A DNA stretch of 64,000 nucleotides, taken from assembly GCA_013178415.1 (NCBI GenBank), contig JABLXA010000010.1, positions 26,815 to 90,814 of the forward strand, written 5' to 3'. Shown piece by piece: positions 7,758 through 17,176 of the stretch. This stretch comes from Bacillota bacterium (GTDB lineage Bacteria > Bacillota > SHA-98 > Ch115). A program made the translations under genes and the position numbers. Numbering within the stretch: the first letter of the stretch is position 1; the number at the start of each line of letters is the position of its first letter. The notes beneath the pieces are model-generated. The model saw only the letters and a program-made list of their open reading frames with translations, was not told where the DNA came from and made no database searches.

Positions 7758-8690
7758 GTGATGGATGTTTTTAAGCTGCGCGACAGTCTGGTGGCAGATT
7801 ATGGCCATTATGTGCGTAGTTTTATCCACATTCAAGACGAGAGGATCCAGGAGATGGTTGGGCGGGCACTGGAAGAAGGATTGCTTTGGCCAGACCCGCT
7901 AATTCAGCTCAACCCGTCTTTTGAACCCGGCGAGTCCATCGATGAATTAGTAGAAAGCGGCATCCTCCACCCCGAATGTGGCCGCATCTTTCGCCTAAAG
8001 AAAGGTGAGGGCAGTACGGGGAAACCGCTACGCCTCCACAGGCACCAGGCGGATGCCATCAAGATCGCGCGGACCGGGGCCAATTACGTTCTGACGACCG
8101 GCACCGGCTCGGGCAAGAGTTTAGCCTATATTATTCCCATGGTCGACTGGGTGCTTCGTCGAGGCCCCGGGCGAGGGATCTAAGGGCTTGTGGTCTATCC
8201 CATGAACGCCCTGGCCAACAGGCAGTTTGGGGCACTCGAGAAATTCCTCAATCAGGGAGACCCTGATGGCAAAGGACCTGTCACATTTGCGCGCTATACC
8301 GGCCAGGAGGACGCCGCCGAAAGAGAACGGATCCTCACGAATCCGCCGGATATTCTTCTTACGAATTACGTCATGCTTGAGCTCATCCTTACACGGCCTG
8401 ATGAAAGGAAACTGGTTCAGGCTGCGCAGGATTTGCGTTTCCTGGTTTTGGACGAGCTACATACCTACCGGGGCCGTCAGGGGGCGGACGTGGCGATGCT
8501 GGTCCGTAGGGCCCGGGATGCGTTTGCCGCCGAAATCCTCCAGTGCGTGGGCACCTCTGCAACCCTGGCGGGGCCGGGTGCGTTTGATGAGCAGCGGGAC
8601 GAGGTCGCCCGTGTGGCTTCGCTGATGTTCGGCGCGTCTATGAAGCCTGAGCATGTCATCAGCGAGACTCTCAGGTATGTTCACCCTTAA
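7758..8690 (+). pseudogene. YprA-like DEAD/DEAH helicase, 5' fragment with in-frame stop (copy A)
   Basis: N-terminal part of a large DEAD/DEAH-box helicase. Walker A is in TTGTGSGKSLAYIIP, motif Ia in VVYPMNALANRQFG and the DEAH-type box in FLVLDELHTYRG, with GTSATL as motif III. A TAA at 8181-8183 interrupts the frame (GI-stop-GLVVYPMNAL) where Lys or Gln is expected. The reading frame resumes without shift and ends at 8690, long before helicase domain 2 and the DUF1998/MZB region such proteins carry. An AbrB/PIN pair follows at once, as if it had replaced the 3' part. YprA-type helicases are core parts of DISARM and related defence systems; this copy is dead. Confidence 0.75.
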
Positions 8691-8694
8691 TATT

Positions 8695-8703
8695 TGATAT
8701 AAT
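8695..8703 (+). promoter_or_regulatory. extended -10 promoter of third AbrB/PIN pair
   Basis: TGATATAAT is an extended -10 element (TGn-TATAAT). It lies about 45 bp before the antitoxin ATG and directly after the helicase fragment. No good -35 is seen. Confidence 0.45.
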
Positions 8704-8748
8704 ACAAGTAAGAAAAATAGAGAATGTAAAGAATCGGGGTGATGTCCG

Positions 8749-9027
8749 ATGTTTGACCTGGCGAAGGTCAGTTCCAAAGGACAGGTTACTATTCCGGTCG
8801 ATATCAGGAGAAAGCTTAAGCTCAAGGAAGGAGACAAGGTGCTGTTCATGGCGGAAGGAGACAGGGTGTTTCTAGCAAATGCCTCATTGGTAGCGCTCAA
8901 AGACATGCAGCAGGCCATGAAGGGCCTGGCAGAGAAACAGGGCCTGGTATCGGAAGCTGATGTCTCCAGACTGGTAAAAGAGGTTCGGAAGGAGCTCTGG
9001 GAACAACGTCATGAGGGTAATGATTGA
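8749..9027 (+). CDS. AbrB-type antitoxin
   Basis: A 92-residue protein. The N-terminal AbrB hairpin (VSSKGQVTIPVDIRRKLKLK) is followed by a helical, charged C-terminus (LKDMQQAMKGLAEKQGLVSE...) that would bind the toxin. It overlaps the PIN gene by 17 bp. The spacing and GGGGTGATG leader before the ATG fit a Shine-Dalgarno. The unit sits against the end of the truncated helicase. Confidence 0.87.
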   Translation: MFDLAKVSSKGQVTIPVDIRRKLKLKEGDKVLFMAEGDRVFLANASLVALKDMQQAMKGLAEKQGLVSEADVSRLVKEVRKELWEQRHEGND

Positions 9028-9418
9028 CACTAACGTGCTCATATCAGCACTCCTATTCCCCGAGTCTCGGCCGGCGGCACTGGTAGCACTGCTGGCCGAG
9101 GAACATACTATTGTGTTGTGTACTCAGGTAGTTTTGGAGCTCCGCAAAGTCTTCCGTCGGAAATTCCCAGACAGATTGCTAAATCTTGAACGCTTTCTAT
9201 CGGAGTTTGCATTTGAATTGGCTTATACGCCCGAAAATGGTGTTTCTCTTGGTCATCTTCAGATGAGAGATAAGGCCGATTTGCCAATATTAGCTTCTGC
9301 TATCCTGGCTGACGTTGATGTGATTATAAGTGGTGATCAAGATTTCTTGAGCCTTAGCCTGGAAAGGCCGGAGATACTCACGGTGAATGAGTTCCAAGAG
9401 CGATATGGGGGTAGTTGA
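9011..9418 (+). CDS. PIN-family toxin (COG1569 type)
   Basis: A 135-residue PIN protein: VMIDTNVLISALLFP at the start, RDKADLPILASAI in the middle and DVIISGDQDFL with the terminal Asp residues. The ending EILTVNEFQERY is typical of the putative-toxin PIN family COG1569. It is expressed with the overlapping antitoxin. A short decayed stretch of a similar gene is found at about 47.1 kb. Confidence 0.87.
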   Translation: MRVMIDTNVLISALLFPESRPAALVALLAEEHTIVLCTQVVLELRKVFRRKFPDRLLNLERFLSEFAFELAYTPENGVSLGHLQMRDKADLPILASAILADVDVIISGDQDFLSLSLERPEILTVNEFQERYGGS

Positions 9419-9432
9419 GCCTCATGGTTTTA

Positions 9433-9745
9433 AATGAAGTTTGTTTGAGCCATACAGGCAGTTTGCCACTGACCAGCACGCATTCGATCGCCTGATTGCT
9501 ATCGCCGTTCTAGCTTGGAATGCCGCCTTGCTCGATGAAACGGACAGCCGCGATTTGATAGATCAAGCCGTGGAAGCAGGCATATAACACGATGATAAGC
9601 AGGTCCGGGCAGAGGCGCAGCAGATCATCACGAGCTGATTGAACGCAAGAAACGGCATTTCCCCGAATGCAACCGGTTTGTTCTCGACTACCATGTATCA
9701 GAAACTCAAGACCGCCTTCACTTATCCGTCGTATCAATTCTATAG
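9433..9745 (+). pseudogene. conserved hypothetical protein, decayed
   Basis: Three short readings in series look like one broken gene: FEPYRQFATDQHAFDRLIAI..., then HDDKQVRAEAQQIITS, then LIERKKRHFPECNRFVLDYH...SETQDRLHLSV. They are separated by a TAA, a TGA and a frame change. The parts fit a small conserved Bacillota protein often found beside HTH-ImmA/IrrE genes; I know no function for it. The HTH-ImmA remnant follows directly. Confidence 0.45.
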
Positions 9746-9746
9746 G

Positions 9747-10596
9747 AAGGAGGATCAGGCAGGCGAGGGTTGCGTGCGGCTTGTCCATGCGTGAGCTTGC
9801 TGGTAAGATCGGCGTGTCGCCCACAGCGATTGCTAAGTATGAACACAATGAAATCTTGCCGCGTCCGTCCGTGCTGCTCGTCTTGCCCGTGCACTCGGAG
9901 TGGATACCGGTTATTTCTTCCGCAGGATGCAGGTGGAGCTGTGTGCTCCTGCATACCGTAGACATGCTCGCTTCCCCATCAAGATTCAGCATTCCATCGA
10001 AGCCATCGTGGCGAACGTGCTGGAGAACTACTTGACGGTTGAATCTCTATTCCCCGAGGGAAAGCGTGTCCAGTTTGATGTGCGGCTCGATCCTGTGGTC
10101 TCGGTTGACGAGGCCGAGAAGGCGGCGGAGTCCTACGCATCTTGACCTAGATGAATTAATGATCTTGAAACAGGAATACGGGGTAAGTATGCAAGCATGG
10201 GCGAGACGCGCTTACGATCTGGGCGTCATCTCTCAATACGTTTACAGGAAGACCTGCCAGGAGTTTAGCAGGATGGGATGGCGTAAAGAAGAGCCCGGAG
10301 ATCAATTACCAGAGGAATCGCCTCTCAGGATTCTCCTCCTGGTTCGTCAGGCGCTAGCCGAGAACCTTGTCTCCAAGGCGACGGCGAATGAGTTGCTTGG
10401 GAAAGAGCCCCGCAAGAGAGTTAGAGCCTCCGAGAAGAGGCTTCGCGCCGCGGCCGACAGCCTAGCTACGAAATATGAGTCCGATAGGGACCTTGTGCAC
10501 TTCAGTGTGGCTGACGATCCCGAGTTCGACAGTGACAAGGCACAAAGAGGATGGAGATCGATCCGAGGGCGAGATACCGCCCGGCCTATTCATTAG
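9747..10596 (+). pseudogene. HTH_XRE-ImmA/IrrE protein with deleted protease core
   Basis: Remains of a COG2856-type regulator/metalloprotease. An XRE helix-turn-helix is readable (GRRIRQARVACGLSMREL..., VSPTAIAKYEHNE). A one-base shift near 9880 leads into RLARALGVDTGYFFRRMQ and the linker as far as VVSVDEAEKAAESYAS. The sequence then jumps to the C-terminal helices (LDLDELMILKQEYGVSMQAW...ISQYVYRKTCQEFSRMGWRK). The whole HExxH peptidase segment between them is missing. The last part is an open frame of about 150 codons but lacks the catalytic core. Confidence 0.6.
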
Positions 10597-10630
10597 TCAG
10601 AATCCTAACTTAAGAATAGATGCTGGAATT

Positions 10631-12493
10631 TTACATCTCCCGCTGCCGCCGGAGCCATTCCAATACAGGGTCGCGGCCTTCGCGGATGTCCCGCATGGTG
10701 GCGGAGATAGGGACGTCCGGGTAGAGCGCGTCCGCTGGGTCGCGGGCCGGGTCGGGCCGGACGAAGCGGGTGGTGGAGACGTTGAAAGCCCAGCCGGTGT
10801 TGGGTGTCCTGAAATTCAGGATGTCACCATATTCGCTGGGCGTCCCGCCGGTGGGAGTACCGACTACCTGGGCCAGATGGTTGTCGGAGAGGAGCGCAGC
10901 GAAGTCCACGGCAGAGCTGAATGAATGCCACGAGGTCAGGACGTATACCTGGCCCCGGAACAGCTGGTTCGCGCGCGCCCGCGGCTGGATGGGATAAGGG
11001 AACCACCGCCCGTTGAAAAAGGTCTGGCTTAAGAATGTGAGTACGCTCAACCAGAAGCTGCGCTGTTGGGCCAATTGCGGCGAAAAGCGTGTCCACCGGG
11101 ATACGGCGCGCAGGTTGCTATAGGGCAGGTATTTTAGAAAGGCGCTTACCACCATGGAATTGCCGCCGCCGTTGCGTCGGAGATCGATAGCGACACTCTG
11201 GATGTCGTCCTTTTGGACGGCAGCGAAAAACTCATCTACGGCTTGGCGGTAGGCCTTCGTATTATCGCACCTATCCAGCCAAAAAAGACCATATTCTGCT
11301 GAGCGGTCCACAGTCCAGCCGAACCAGGGACGTGGTTCGGCCGCCGGGACCCCGCCGGATGCCACGCCGATCACGTATACCGTCTCGGGAGCGCCGGGAT
11401 CACGCCGGGGGATGGGATGGACGGTGAACGTAAGCCGCTGCCCCCGCCGGAGCACTTCGAGGTGGATAGCGCGGCCCTGGCTCCCGCATTCCTGGATGGC
11501 GCGGCCAAGGTCGTCAGTGGAAAGAACCGGCGCACCTTCTACCTTCAAGATCCGGTCGCCCGGCCGAAGACCAGCTTCTGCTGCAGGGGAAGATGTGCGC
11601 CCCGTGGCGGCATCGGTGTCTTCCACGGTCTGGGTGATAGTCAGTCCATCCCATATTGGGATCCGGGCGCTAATGTTAGTGCCGGTGCTGGCGCTGGCAG
11701 TTGTGCCGTCGGTAGCGGTGACCCCAGCGCTGGCGGCGGCGTCGGACGGAGCTCGCCGGGATACCACAGGGTGGGGACGGCGGACAACCATGTGAACGGT
11801 CTCCCCTCCGGCGCCCTGCTCTCGCTCCCGCTCCCGCTTCTGCCCCTGCTCTTGCTCTTGCTCTTGCTCCTGCACCAAGCCCAGGCCTTGCAGGACTATG
11901 CCGTTCCCTAAGTATTGGCCGCCTACGGCTTTGACCCAATACAGATTCCCATGGGGGATCCAGGCACTGAGCTCTGTCAACAACTGCTCAGGCGTGCGAC
12001 CGCCCAGGCTGACCAGCTCATCCCCTGGACGCACAGGAAGGGTGGGGTCGAGGACCTGGGTGACCACGATCCCGTCTTCGGCCCAGGTCAGGCCCACCGG
12101 AAGCAACCCTGCGTCAGGGGGCCAGAGAATGGTGTGTGCATCCTGCAGGGAAGAGACTAGGGCATTAGCCAGGGCGAAAAACCTCCATGCTGATAAGGGC
12201 TGCTGTAGCTGCGCTTTCATAGCACCGGCGCGTGCCGCGAATTCATCACGTGCAAAGCGGCTGGTCAGGGCGGGGTGGACTTGCTGTATGACCGAGGTAA
12301 TATAACTCAGGTCCTCCAGCATCTCTTGAGGCTGCAGCAACTCCTTGCCTGGCAACGATGTCTCCCCAGGAGTAGCCGCAGTTGCAGGGGACGTTGCCGT
12401 CCGCAGGCCCGCCGGCAGGCCTGCCACCACCAACAGTAACGTCAGTGGGAGAGCCAGGATCCAAACTTTAAGCCGTAACCAGCTTGGGTTCAA
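10631..12493 (-). CDS. S41 family C-terminal processing peptidase with PDZ domain
   Basis: A 620-residue exported serine protease. The TTG at 12493 is preceded by GGAGG. Residues 8-40 form a hydrophobic signal/anchor, followed by an S41 N-terminal helical domain. The PDZ domain is around residues 290-360 (SPAAEAGLRPGDRILKVEG). The catalytic domain holds VAIDLRRNGGGNS and SWHSFSSAVDFAALL, where the nucleophilic Ser is expected. A Gln-Glu tandem stretch (VQEQEQEQEQ, about residue 208) and an Ala/Thr-rich linker interrupt the middle, so this is a loosely organised member. It would act outside the membrane. No operon partner is evident. Confidence 0.8.
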   Translation of the reverse strand: MNPSWLRLKVWILALPLTLLLVVAGLPAGLRTATSPATAATPGETSLPGKELLQPQEMLEDLSYITSVIQQVHPALTSRFARDEFAARAGAMKAQLQQPLSAWRFFALANALVSSLQDAHTILWPPDAGLLPVGLTWAEDGIVVTQVLDPTLPVRPGDELVSLGGRTPEQLLTELSAWIPHGNLYWVKAVGGQYLGNGIVLQGLGLVQEQEQEQEQGQKREREREQGAGGETVHMVVRRPHPVVSRRAPSDAAASAGVTATDGTTASASTGTNISARIPIWDGLTITQTVEDTDAATGRTSSPAAEAGLRPGDRILKVEGAPVLSTDDLGRAIQECGSQGRAIHLEVLRRGQRLTFTVHPIPRRDPGAPETVYVIGVASGGVPAAEPRPWFGWTVDRSAEYGLFWLDRCDNTKAYRQAVDEFFAAVQKDDIQSVAIDLRRNGGGNSMVVSAFLKYLPYSNLRAVSRWTRFSPQLAQQRSFWLSVLTFLSQTFFNGRWFPYPIQPRARANQLFRGQVYVLTSWHSFSSAVDFAALLSDNHLAQVVGTPTGGTPSEYGDILNFRTPNTGWAFNVSTTRFVRPDPARDPADALYPDVPISATMRDIREGRDPVLEWLRRQREM

Positions 12494-12988
12494 CCATGTT
12501 CAACCTCCGTAACTATCCAGGACTTCTCGAAAAATCTGGTGCCTGACGATTTCGGCCTTGAATTCGGTGGCAGTAATGGGCTGAGCATTGAGACTACCCC
12601 TATAAGTATTGTGCACTTCCATTGTACTCAAATCGCATGGAAACGGCAACGAGGATCGCACATAGGCCTCCTCCTTCTTCAGCGCACCAGCCACCCCTCC
12701 GCCGGCTCAGAGGGCTCAGACAACTCATACGCATCAGCACCTATCCACTGGGCTGTCCGGTAGCGATTCTACAATTTTACACCAACGTAATATACAGACT
12801 GGCAGCGCAGTGATAAAATTTGAATAGAAGGGCCGCCTAACGTGCTAGTAGTTGGGTTGGCTGTATAGTTGGCGGTGCAGTATAGTTGCCAGTATGGAAG
12901 GGCCAAAATAGCGAAGGAGGGGGGAAGCGGCGTCTTCCCCACATGCCTGAATGCCTGAAAGCATGGGCTTCCGACGCCGCGTAATTCG
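12494..12988. other. intergenic region between S41 protease and ABC exporter
   Basis: A 64-codon minus-strand frame (12694-12500) ends just before the protease start, but I see no family or coding signal in it. The rest holds short direct repeats (TATAGTTG at 12867 and 12884) and a GC-rich hairpin (next entry). Confidence 0.3.
12921..12940. terminator. perfect 7-bp hairpin upstream of ABC exporter
   Basis: GGGGAAG (12921-12927), a 6-nt loop CGGCGT and CTTCCCC (12934-12940) form a strong small hairpin. There is no T tract on either strand, so it could be a regulatory leader stem rather than a terminator. Confidence 0.3.
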
Positions 12989-13855
12989 TTGAGTGGATCT
13001 TTCCTATTGAATTTGGAGGGAGTTACCAAGACCTATCGTGGGAGCGCGCGACCCGCGGTTGACAGCCTCGACCTTGGGGTTAGATCAGGCGAGATATTTG
13101 GATTCCTTGGCCCGAATGGCGCCGGGAAAACCACCACCATAAAAATAGTTGTGGGGCTTCTGAGGCCTGATAAGGGGCGAGTCATTCTGGACGGTTTTGA
13201 CGCAGCAAGAGATCCAATTCGCGTCAAACGCCAGATTGGATATGTCCCTGATAATCCGGACCTATATGACAGGCTCACCGGAATTGAGTACCTCAATTTC
13301 ATCGCGGATGTGTTTGGTGTTTCACAAGATGAAAGAAGGCGACGAATTCAGGATCTTGCAGATATGTTTGAGTTGAGCGGGGCAATCACTGATATAATCC
13401 AGAGTTACTCGCATGGGATGAAGCAAAAGCTGGCGCTCATGGGCGCCCTGTTGCACGACCCTCGCCTATTCATCCTGGACGAGCCCATGGTCGGCCTCGA
13501 CCCCAGATCCTCCCACCTCTTCAAGGAGCTCATGCGAAAACACTGCGACCGCGGAAATGCAGTATTCTTTTCCACCCACATACTCGAGGTTGCAGAAAGG
13601 CTATGTGACAGGGTGGGCATCATCAACCGGGGGCGCCTCATCGCCTCCGGCACAATGGAAGAGCTTCGCGCCATGCACAAGACAGATGAATCCCTCGAGG
13701 ATATCTTCCTCGAGTTGACAGAAACCAGATCGCTCGAGACCGCATCGCTCGATACCACTATGGAAACCGGGTCTCCAAATCTAAAGGCCGGGATAAAAAC
13801 CGGAAAGGCCGGGACCAGGCTGCCCGGGGCAGGGAAGGGGGATCGAGGCCGGTGA
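12989..13855 (+). CDS. ABC transporter ATP-binding protein
   Basis: A 288-residue ABC-2-type ATPase: Walker A GPNGAGKTTT (residues 41-50), signature SHGMKQK (a variant of LSGGQ usual in exporter ATPases), Walker B LFILDEP and the switch His in FSTHILE. The TTG start at 12989 has no strong ribosome site; a later start near 13013 is possible. The C-terminal tail after the DIFLELT block is a low-complexity Thr/Gly/Lys stretch. Its stop overlaps the GTG of the permease gene, so the two are translated together as one exporter of unknown substrate. Confidence 0.88.
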   Translation: MSGSFLLNLEGVTKTYRGSARPAVDSLDLGVRSGEIFGFLGPNGAGKTTTIKIVVGLLRPDKGRVILDGFDAARDPIRVKRQIGYVPDNPDLYDRLTGIEYLNFIADVFGVSQDERRRRIQDLADMFELSGAITDIIQSYSHGMKQKLALMGALLHDPRLFILDEPMVGLDPRSSHLFKELMRKHCDRGNAVFFSTHILEVAERLCDRVGIINRGRLIASGTMEELRAMHKTDESLEDIFLELTETRSLETASLDTTMETGSPNLKAGIKTGKAGTRLPGAGKGDRGR

Positions 13856-15561
13856 AAACACGCCTTTTATCCTTGATCCTCACCCAGCTAAATATGAATT
13901 TCGGTATATCGCATTCGCGCTACTACTATCTAAAAAAGCGCGAACGCCTCTGGGAGCCAATCCTTATTGCGTTTTCTATCGGTATCCTCGCCGTCTTGCT
14001 GGCTATCGGGGTCTTCAAGCTTGCATCTATGTATTATGATGCCACCGCCGCCCTGGGGCAGGAGGATTTGACCCTGATCCTTGGCATACTGCTATCCCAG
14101 GTCATAGTGATGATCCTGGGTTTTGTCCTGGTTATAGCGGTCTTTTACTTCTCAAACGACCTGCTCATCTTGATTCCATTGCCCTTCCGGCCAGCGGAGG
14201 TGCTTCTGGGGAAGTTTTCAGTAATCCTCGCAAATGAATATGTCGGGCTCGCAGTGTTTCTCATCCCCCTGATCATTGCCTACGCCATTAAGGCTGGTGT
14301 GAACCCACTGGTGTATGGACTGACAGCAATAGCGATATTCCTCTCGCTTCCCGTAATTCCATTGGTCATCGCCGCCATCCCGGCGGTGCTCCTGATGCGA
14401 GTGACGAATCTCTCCCGGAGAAAAGACGCTCTTATCATGATTGGTGGATTTCTGTTCATCACCCTTGTACTAGGGTTTCAGATCCTTGTGCAGACGACGA
14501 TTCCGGCACCTGGTGAGGAGAGCGAGTTCGTAAGAAAGATGCTTTCGGCGGCCAATAGCCTCGTGGACATCGCGGGGAGACAGTTCCCTCCCAGCATATG
14601 GGCGACAAAGGCCCTCGCAGAGGCGGGGACAGCGCCAGGTCTATCCAATCTCGTCCTTTTTCTTGGGGCATCAGTCTTGGGAGTCGCAGCGCTTCTCGCG
14701 ATAGGAAACAAGGTCTTTTACGAAGGGGTTATCAGCGGTTTTGAGGCGGGGGCGCGAACGAGACGGAAATCCCTCGTGCTCGTAAATGAGCTTCCCGTTT
14801 CAAGATACCTTGAACACTCCCCATATGTGGCCATTGCGCTCACTGAAATGCGGCTGTTCGTCAGGACACCTGCTTTCGTGCTCAACGGTTTTGCCGGTTT
14901 TGTGATATTCCCGGTGATGATGATCATGATGTCTACTGTGGGCAAATCCGGACTCCAGCAGTTCTGGGAAATGCTATATTCCGTCCCTGATATAAGGGCA
15001 GTGGGCGCGCTAGTCGTCGGCGCGTATTTTTTTGTCATGGCGGCCATGTCTTCCATCCCGGTTACGCCTTTTTCACGAGAGGGGATGAGGAATATATGGA
15101 TTCCGATGAGCTTGCCCCTGAGCGGCAGGATGGTTGCTCTAGGTAAGGCACTCGGAGCTGAATGGATGATTATCCTTGGTGCTTTGCCCGGGCTTGCCGC
15201 TATCGAGTATATCCTCAGGCTCCCTTTGTGGTCCTTATTGGCAGGGACGATCATCGGGATATTGGCATCCTCCAGCTTTTGCCTGTGGGGCGTGGTCATT
15301 GACATGGCGCGCCCGATGTTAAACTGGAACGATCCTCAGAAGGCCATCAAGTCGAATCTCAATACAGTCTTGGGGATGCTGGTGGGCTTTGTTATTGTTG
15401 TAATATTAGGGTTCGCTGTGATGCTGGCCCTTGATGCAGGGCTCCCAGGCTGGGCAGTAGTGGCGGCAATGATTCTGCTTATTATAGTCGCGTCAGCTTT
15501 GACACTCAGGATCGCAGGCACGATTGCCGACCACGTCTGGGGGGCGGGCATCACCTCCTGA
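13852..15561 (+). CDS. ABC-2 type transporter permease
   Basis: A 569-residue integral membrane protein with about twelve hydrophobic segments (for example PILIAFSIGILAVLLAIGVF near the N-terminus and TVLGMLVGFVIVVILGFAVM near the C-terminus). It starts with GTG inside the stop of the ATPase gene (GTGA). The size and pattern match the large putative ABC exporter permeases of Bacillota that pair with this ATPase type. Substrate unknown. No terminator is obvious before the next gene. Confidence 0.85.
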   Translation: MKTRLLSLILTQLNMNFGISHSRYYYLKKRERLWEPILIAFSIGILAVLLAIGVFKLASMYYDATAALGQEDLTLILGILLSQVIVMILGFVLVIAVFYFSNDLLILIPLPFRPAEVLLGKFSVILANEYVGLAVFLIPLIIAYAIKAGVNPLVYGLTAIAIFLSLPVIPLVIAAIPAVLLMRVTNLSRRKDALIMIGGFLFITLVLGFQILVQTTIPAPGEESEFVRKMLSAANSLVDIAGRQFPPSIWATKALAEAGTAPGLSNLVLFLGASVLGVAALLAIGNKVFYEGVISGFEAGARTRRKSLVLVNELPVSRYLEHSPYVAIALTEMRLFVRTPAFVLNGFAGFVIFPVMMIMMSTVGKSGLQQFWEMLYSVPDIRAVGALVVGAYFFVMAAMSSIPVTPFSREGMRNIWIPMSLPLSGRMVALGKALGAEWMIILGALPGLAAIEYILRLPLWSLLAGTIIGILASSSFCLWGVVIDMARPMLNWNDPQKAIKSNLNTVLGMLVGFVIVVILGFAVMLALDAGLPGWAVVAAMILLIIVASALTLRIAGTIADHVWGAGITS

Positions 15562-15715
15562 GCACTGAGCACCTTGACGGTCCCCTCCGGGGCACCCAAC
15601 ATCTGTCACCGTAGTCCGGGTAACGCCCTGGCGGGCAAAGAGCAAGTCCATGTTGGCAATTGACTGACGCCAGTGATCTTATGGTGGACCCCAAGCTAAA
15701 GGAGATGATGTACCA

Positions 15716-16462
15716 ATGAGTTTCGCCGATAAGGTCGTTATAGTTACGGGAGCCGGTAGAGGAATCGGGAAATGCATTGCCATGACATATGCATCCCACG
15801 GCGCGAAGGTGGTCATAGCAGAAAAAGATTCAGCCTTTGGTGAAGAGACTCTCAAATCGATAAGAGAATCCGGTGGAGAGGCCATTTTCTGTCCGACGGA
15901 CGTGACAAAGCCCGGAGATATTCAGAGGTTGATGAAAGAAGTCGATGAGGCTTATTGTGGAATCGATATTTTGATTAACAATGCTGGCATTTCTATACCG
16001 AAATCTCCCTATGAGTTAACCGTCGAGGACTGGAATCTTGTGTTGAATACCAATCTACGCAGCATCTTTCTCTGCTCTCGCGAGGCGGCGAAGGTCATGC
16101 GAAGACGGGGCAGGGGATCGATCGTAAATATCGCCTCCACCCGGGCTTTCATGTCTGAGCCGAATACAGAGGCTTATGCAGCTTCAAAGGGCGGGATCAT
16201 CGCATTGACCCATGCTTTGGCTGTTTCGCTTGGGCCGGATCATATTCAGGTGAATGCCATCAGCCCGGGCTGGATCGAAACAGGAGATTACAGCCAGTTG
16301 CGCGAGATTGATCACCTTCAGCATCCAGCCGGGCGGGTTGGAAAACCCGACGATATAGCCAGGGCCTGCCTCTATCTCACCAAAGAAGAAAATGATTTCA
16401 TCACCGGAGCCAATATCGTGATCGATGGGGGAATGACACGCAAGATGATCTATGTTCCTTGA
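15716..16462 (+). CDS. short-chain dehydrogenase/reductase (SDR)
   Basis: A complete 248-residue classical SDR: cofactor motif TGAGRGIG (11-18), NNAG (88-91) and the catalytic set Ser141, Tyr154, Lys158 (YAASK). The ending DFITGANIVIDGGMTRKM is the usual dimer-interface tail. Asp/Glu after the second strand (IAEKD) suggests NAD(H) preference. AAAGGAGATGATG precedes the ATG. The substrate cannot be read from the sequence. A short SDR remnant at 22.05 kb belongs to the same superfamily. Confidence 0.9.
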   Translation: MSFADKVVIVTGAGRGIGKCIAMTYASHGAKVVIAEKDSAFGEETLKSIRESGGEAIFCPTDVTKPGDIQRLMKEVDEAYCGIDILINNAGISIPKSPYELTVEDWNLVLNTNLRSIFLCSREAAKVMRRRGRGSIVNIASTRAFMSEPNTEAYAASKGGIIALTHALAVSLGPDHIQVNAISPGWIETGDYSQLREIDHLQHPAGRVGKPDDIARACLYLTKEENDFITGANIVIDGGMTRKMIYVP

Positions 16463-16557
16463 CACTGTGATATCAGTCCGCCAGGGCAACCTCCCAGAGA
16501 TGTGCGGTTGCGCAGTACCCTACCCCATTATGCGACCCTATTATGCGACGAAGCAAA

Positions 16558-16760
16558 TTAGCGGGCGGACCAATGGAGGCCGGCTTCGCGTGCAAGGCGC
16601 ATCGCCTCCTGGTATTCGCGCCGGGTTATCGGGCGGTCGAGGGGCGGATGTTCCCTGGCGCGGTATTCAGGCCGGTACTGGACCATGATGTTGATATAGG
16701 TGTCGCGCGAGATCTCGTCTGCAATGAACCTGACGATCTCGGCCATTCCTGCTTTGCAAA
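16558..16760 (-). pseudogene. 3' fragment of a COG1313 (PflX-like) radical SAM gene
   Basis: The minus-strand C-terminus reads AEIVRFIADEISRDTYINIM, then VQYRPEYRAREHPPLDRPIT and a helix ending GLHWSAR. This matches the end of uncharacterised PflA/PflX-type Fe-S proteins, where NIMxQYRP is characteristic. The SAM-binding N-terminal two thirds are absent. The upstream part of the open frame does not look related. Confidence 0.45.
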
Positions 16761-16888
16761 AACCAGGATAGCTGGCAAACTGCCTGTAGCCTTTTAGCCC
16801 GAGTACCTGAACGATATCTGAAAGGCGGCGAGAAAAGCTCGCAGATCTGGGGCGCAGAGGAGGATTTGGAGAGAGTGGGGGTTTTCTC

Positions 16889-17068
16889 ATGCGAAGGAAA
16901 TTGAAGCAAATGCCCATAGGGATAGACAGCTTCAAGAATGTATATACGTTCTCAAGTAAGACGGCGGAGGAAGCGGCAAGGGAAGCATTGCAGCAGATAG
17001 AGAGCCGCAGGTATGACGGAGGGATAAAGAATATAGGCGTGAAGGAACGGAGTCATTGCGGCCATTGA
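16889..17068 (+). pseudogene. internally deleted AAA-ATPase-like/PD-(D/E)XK protein remnant
   Basis: A 59-codon ORF whose start (MRRKLKQMPIGIDSFKNVYT) resembles the beginning, and whose second half (TAEEAAREALQQIESRRYDG) resembles the end, of bacterial AAA-ATPase-like proteins with a PD-(D/E)XK C-terminal domain (PF09820/PF08011 type). Some 450-500 codons that should lie between are gone, yet the junction is in frame. It is a deletion scar rather than a gene. Confidence 0.5.
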
Positions 17069-17100
17069 TTTTTGCAGATATGTTGATATGTTGCAGCGCC

Positions 17101-17129
17101 TTGTCGTCAGCAGCCCTGCATGTTATAAT
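17101..17129 (+). promoter_or_regulatory. promoter of the MNT/HEPN pair
   Basis: TTGTCG (17101-17106), a 17-nt spacer and TATAAT (17124-17129), with a TG one base before the -10 (TGTTATAAT). It stands 48 bp before the MNT start. Confidence 0.55.
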
Positions 17130-17176
17130 GCACATGATTGATATGCCTACCATTGTCAGAAGAGGCGAGTGCATTC

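Noticed and set aside
11676..11939. Arg/Ala/Gly-rich ORF with RARARAGAEAGAGARAG repeat
   Set aside because: Frame-shifted reading of the Gln-Glu/Ala-rich linker of the S41 protease gene.
13852..16462. ABC exporter and SDR as one biosynthetic-export operon
   Set aside because: A 154-bp gap with a fresh ribosome site separates them, and there is no shared function visible.
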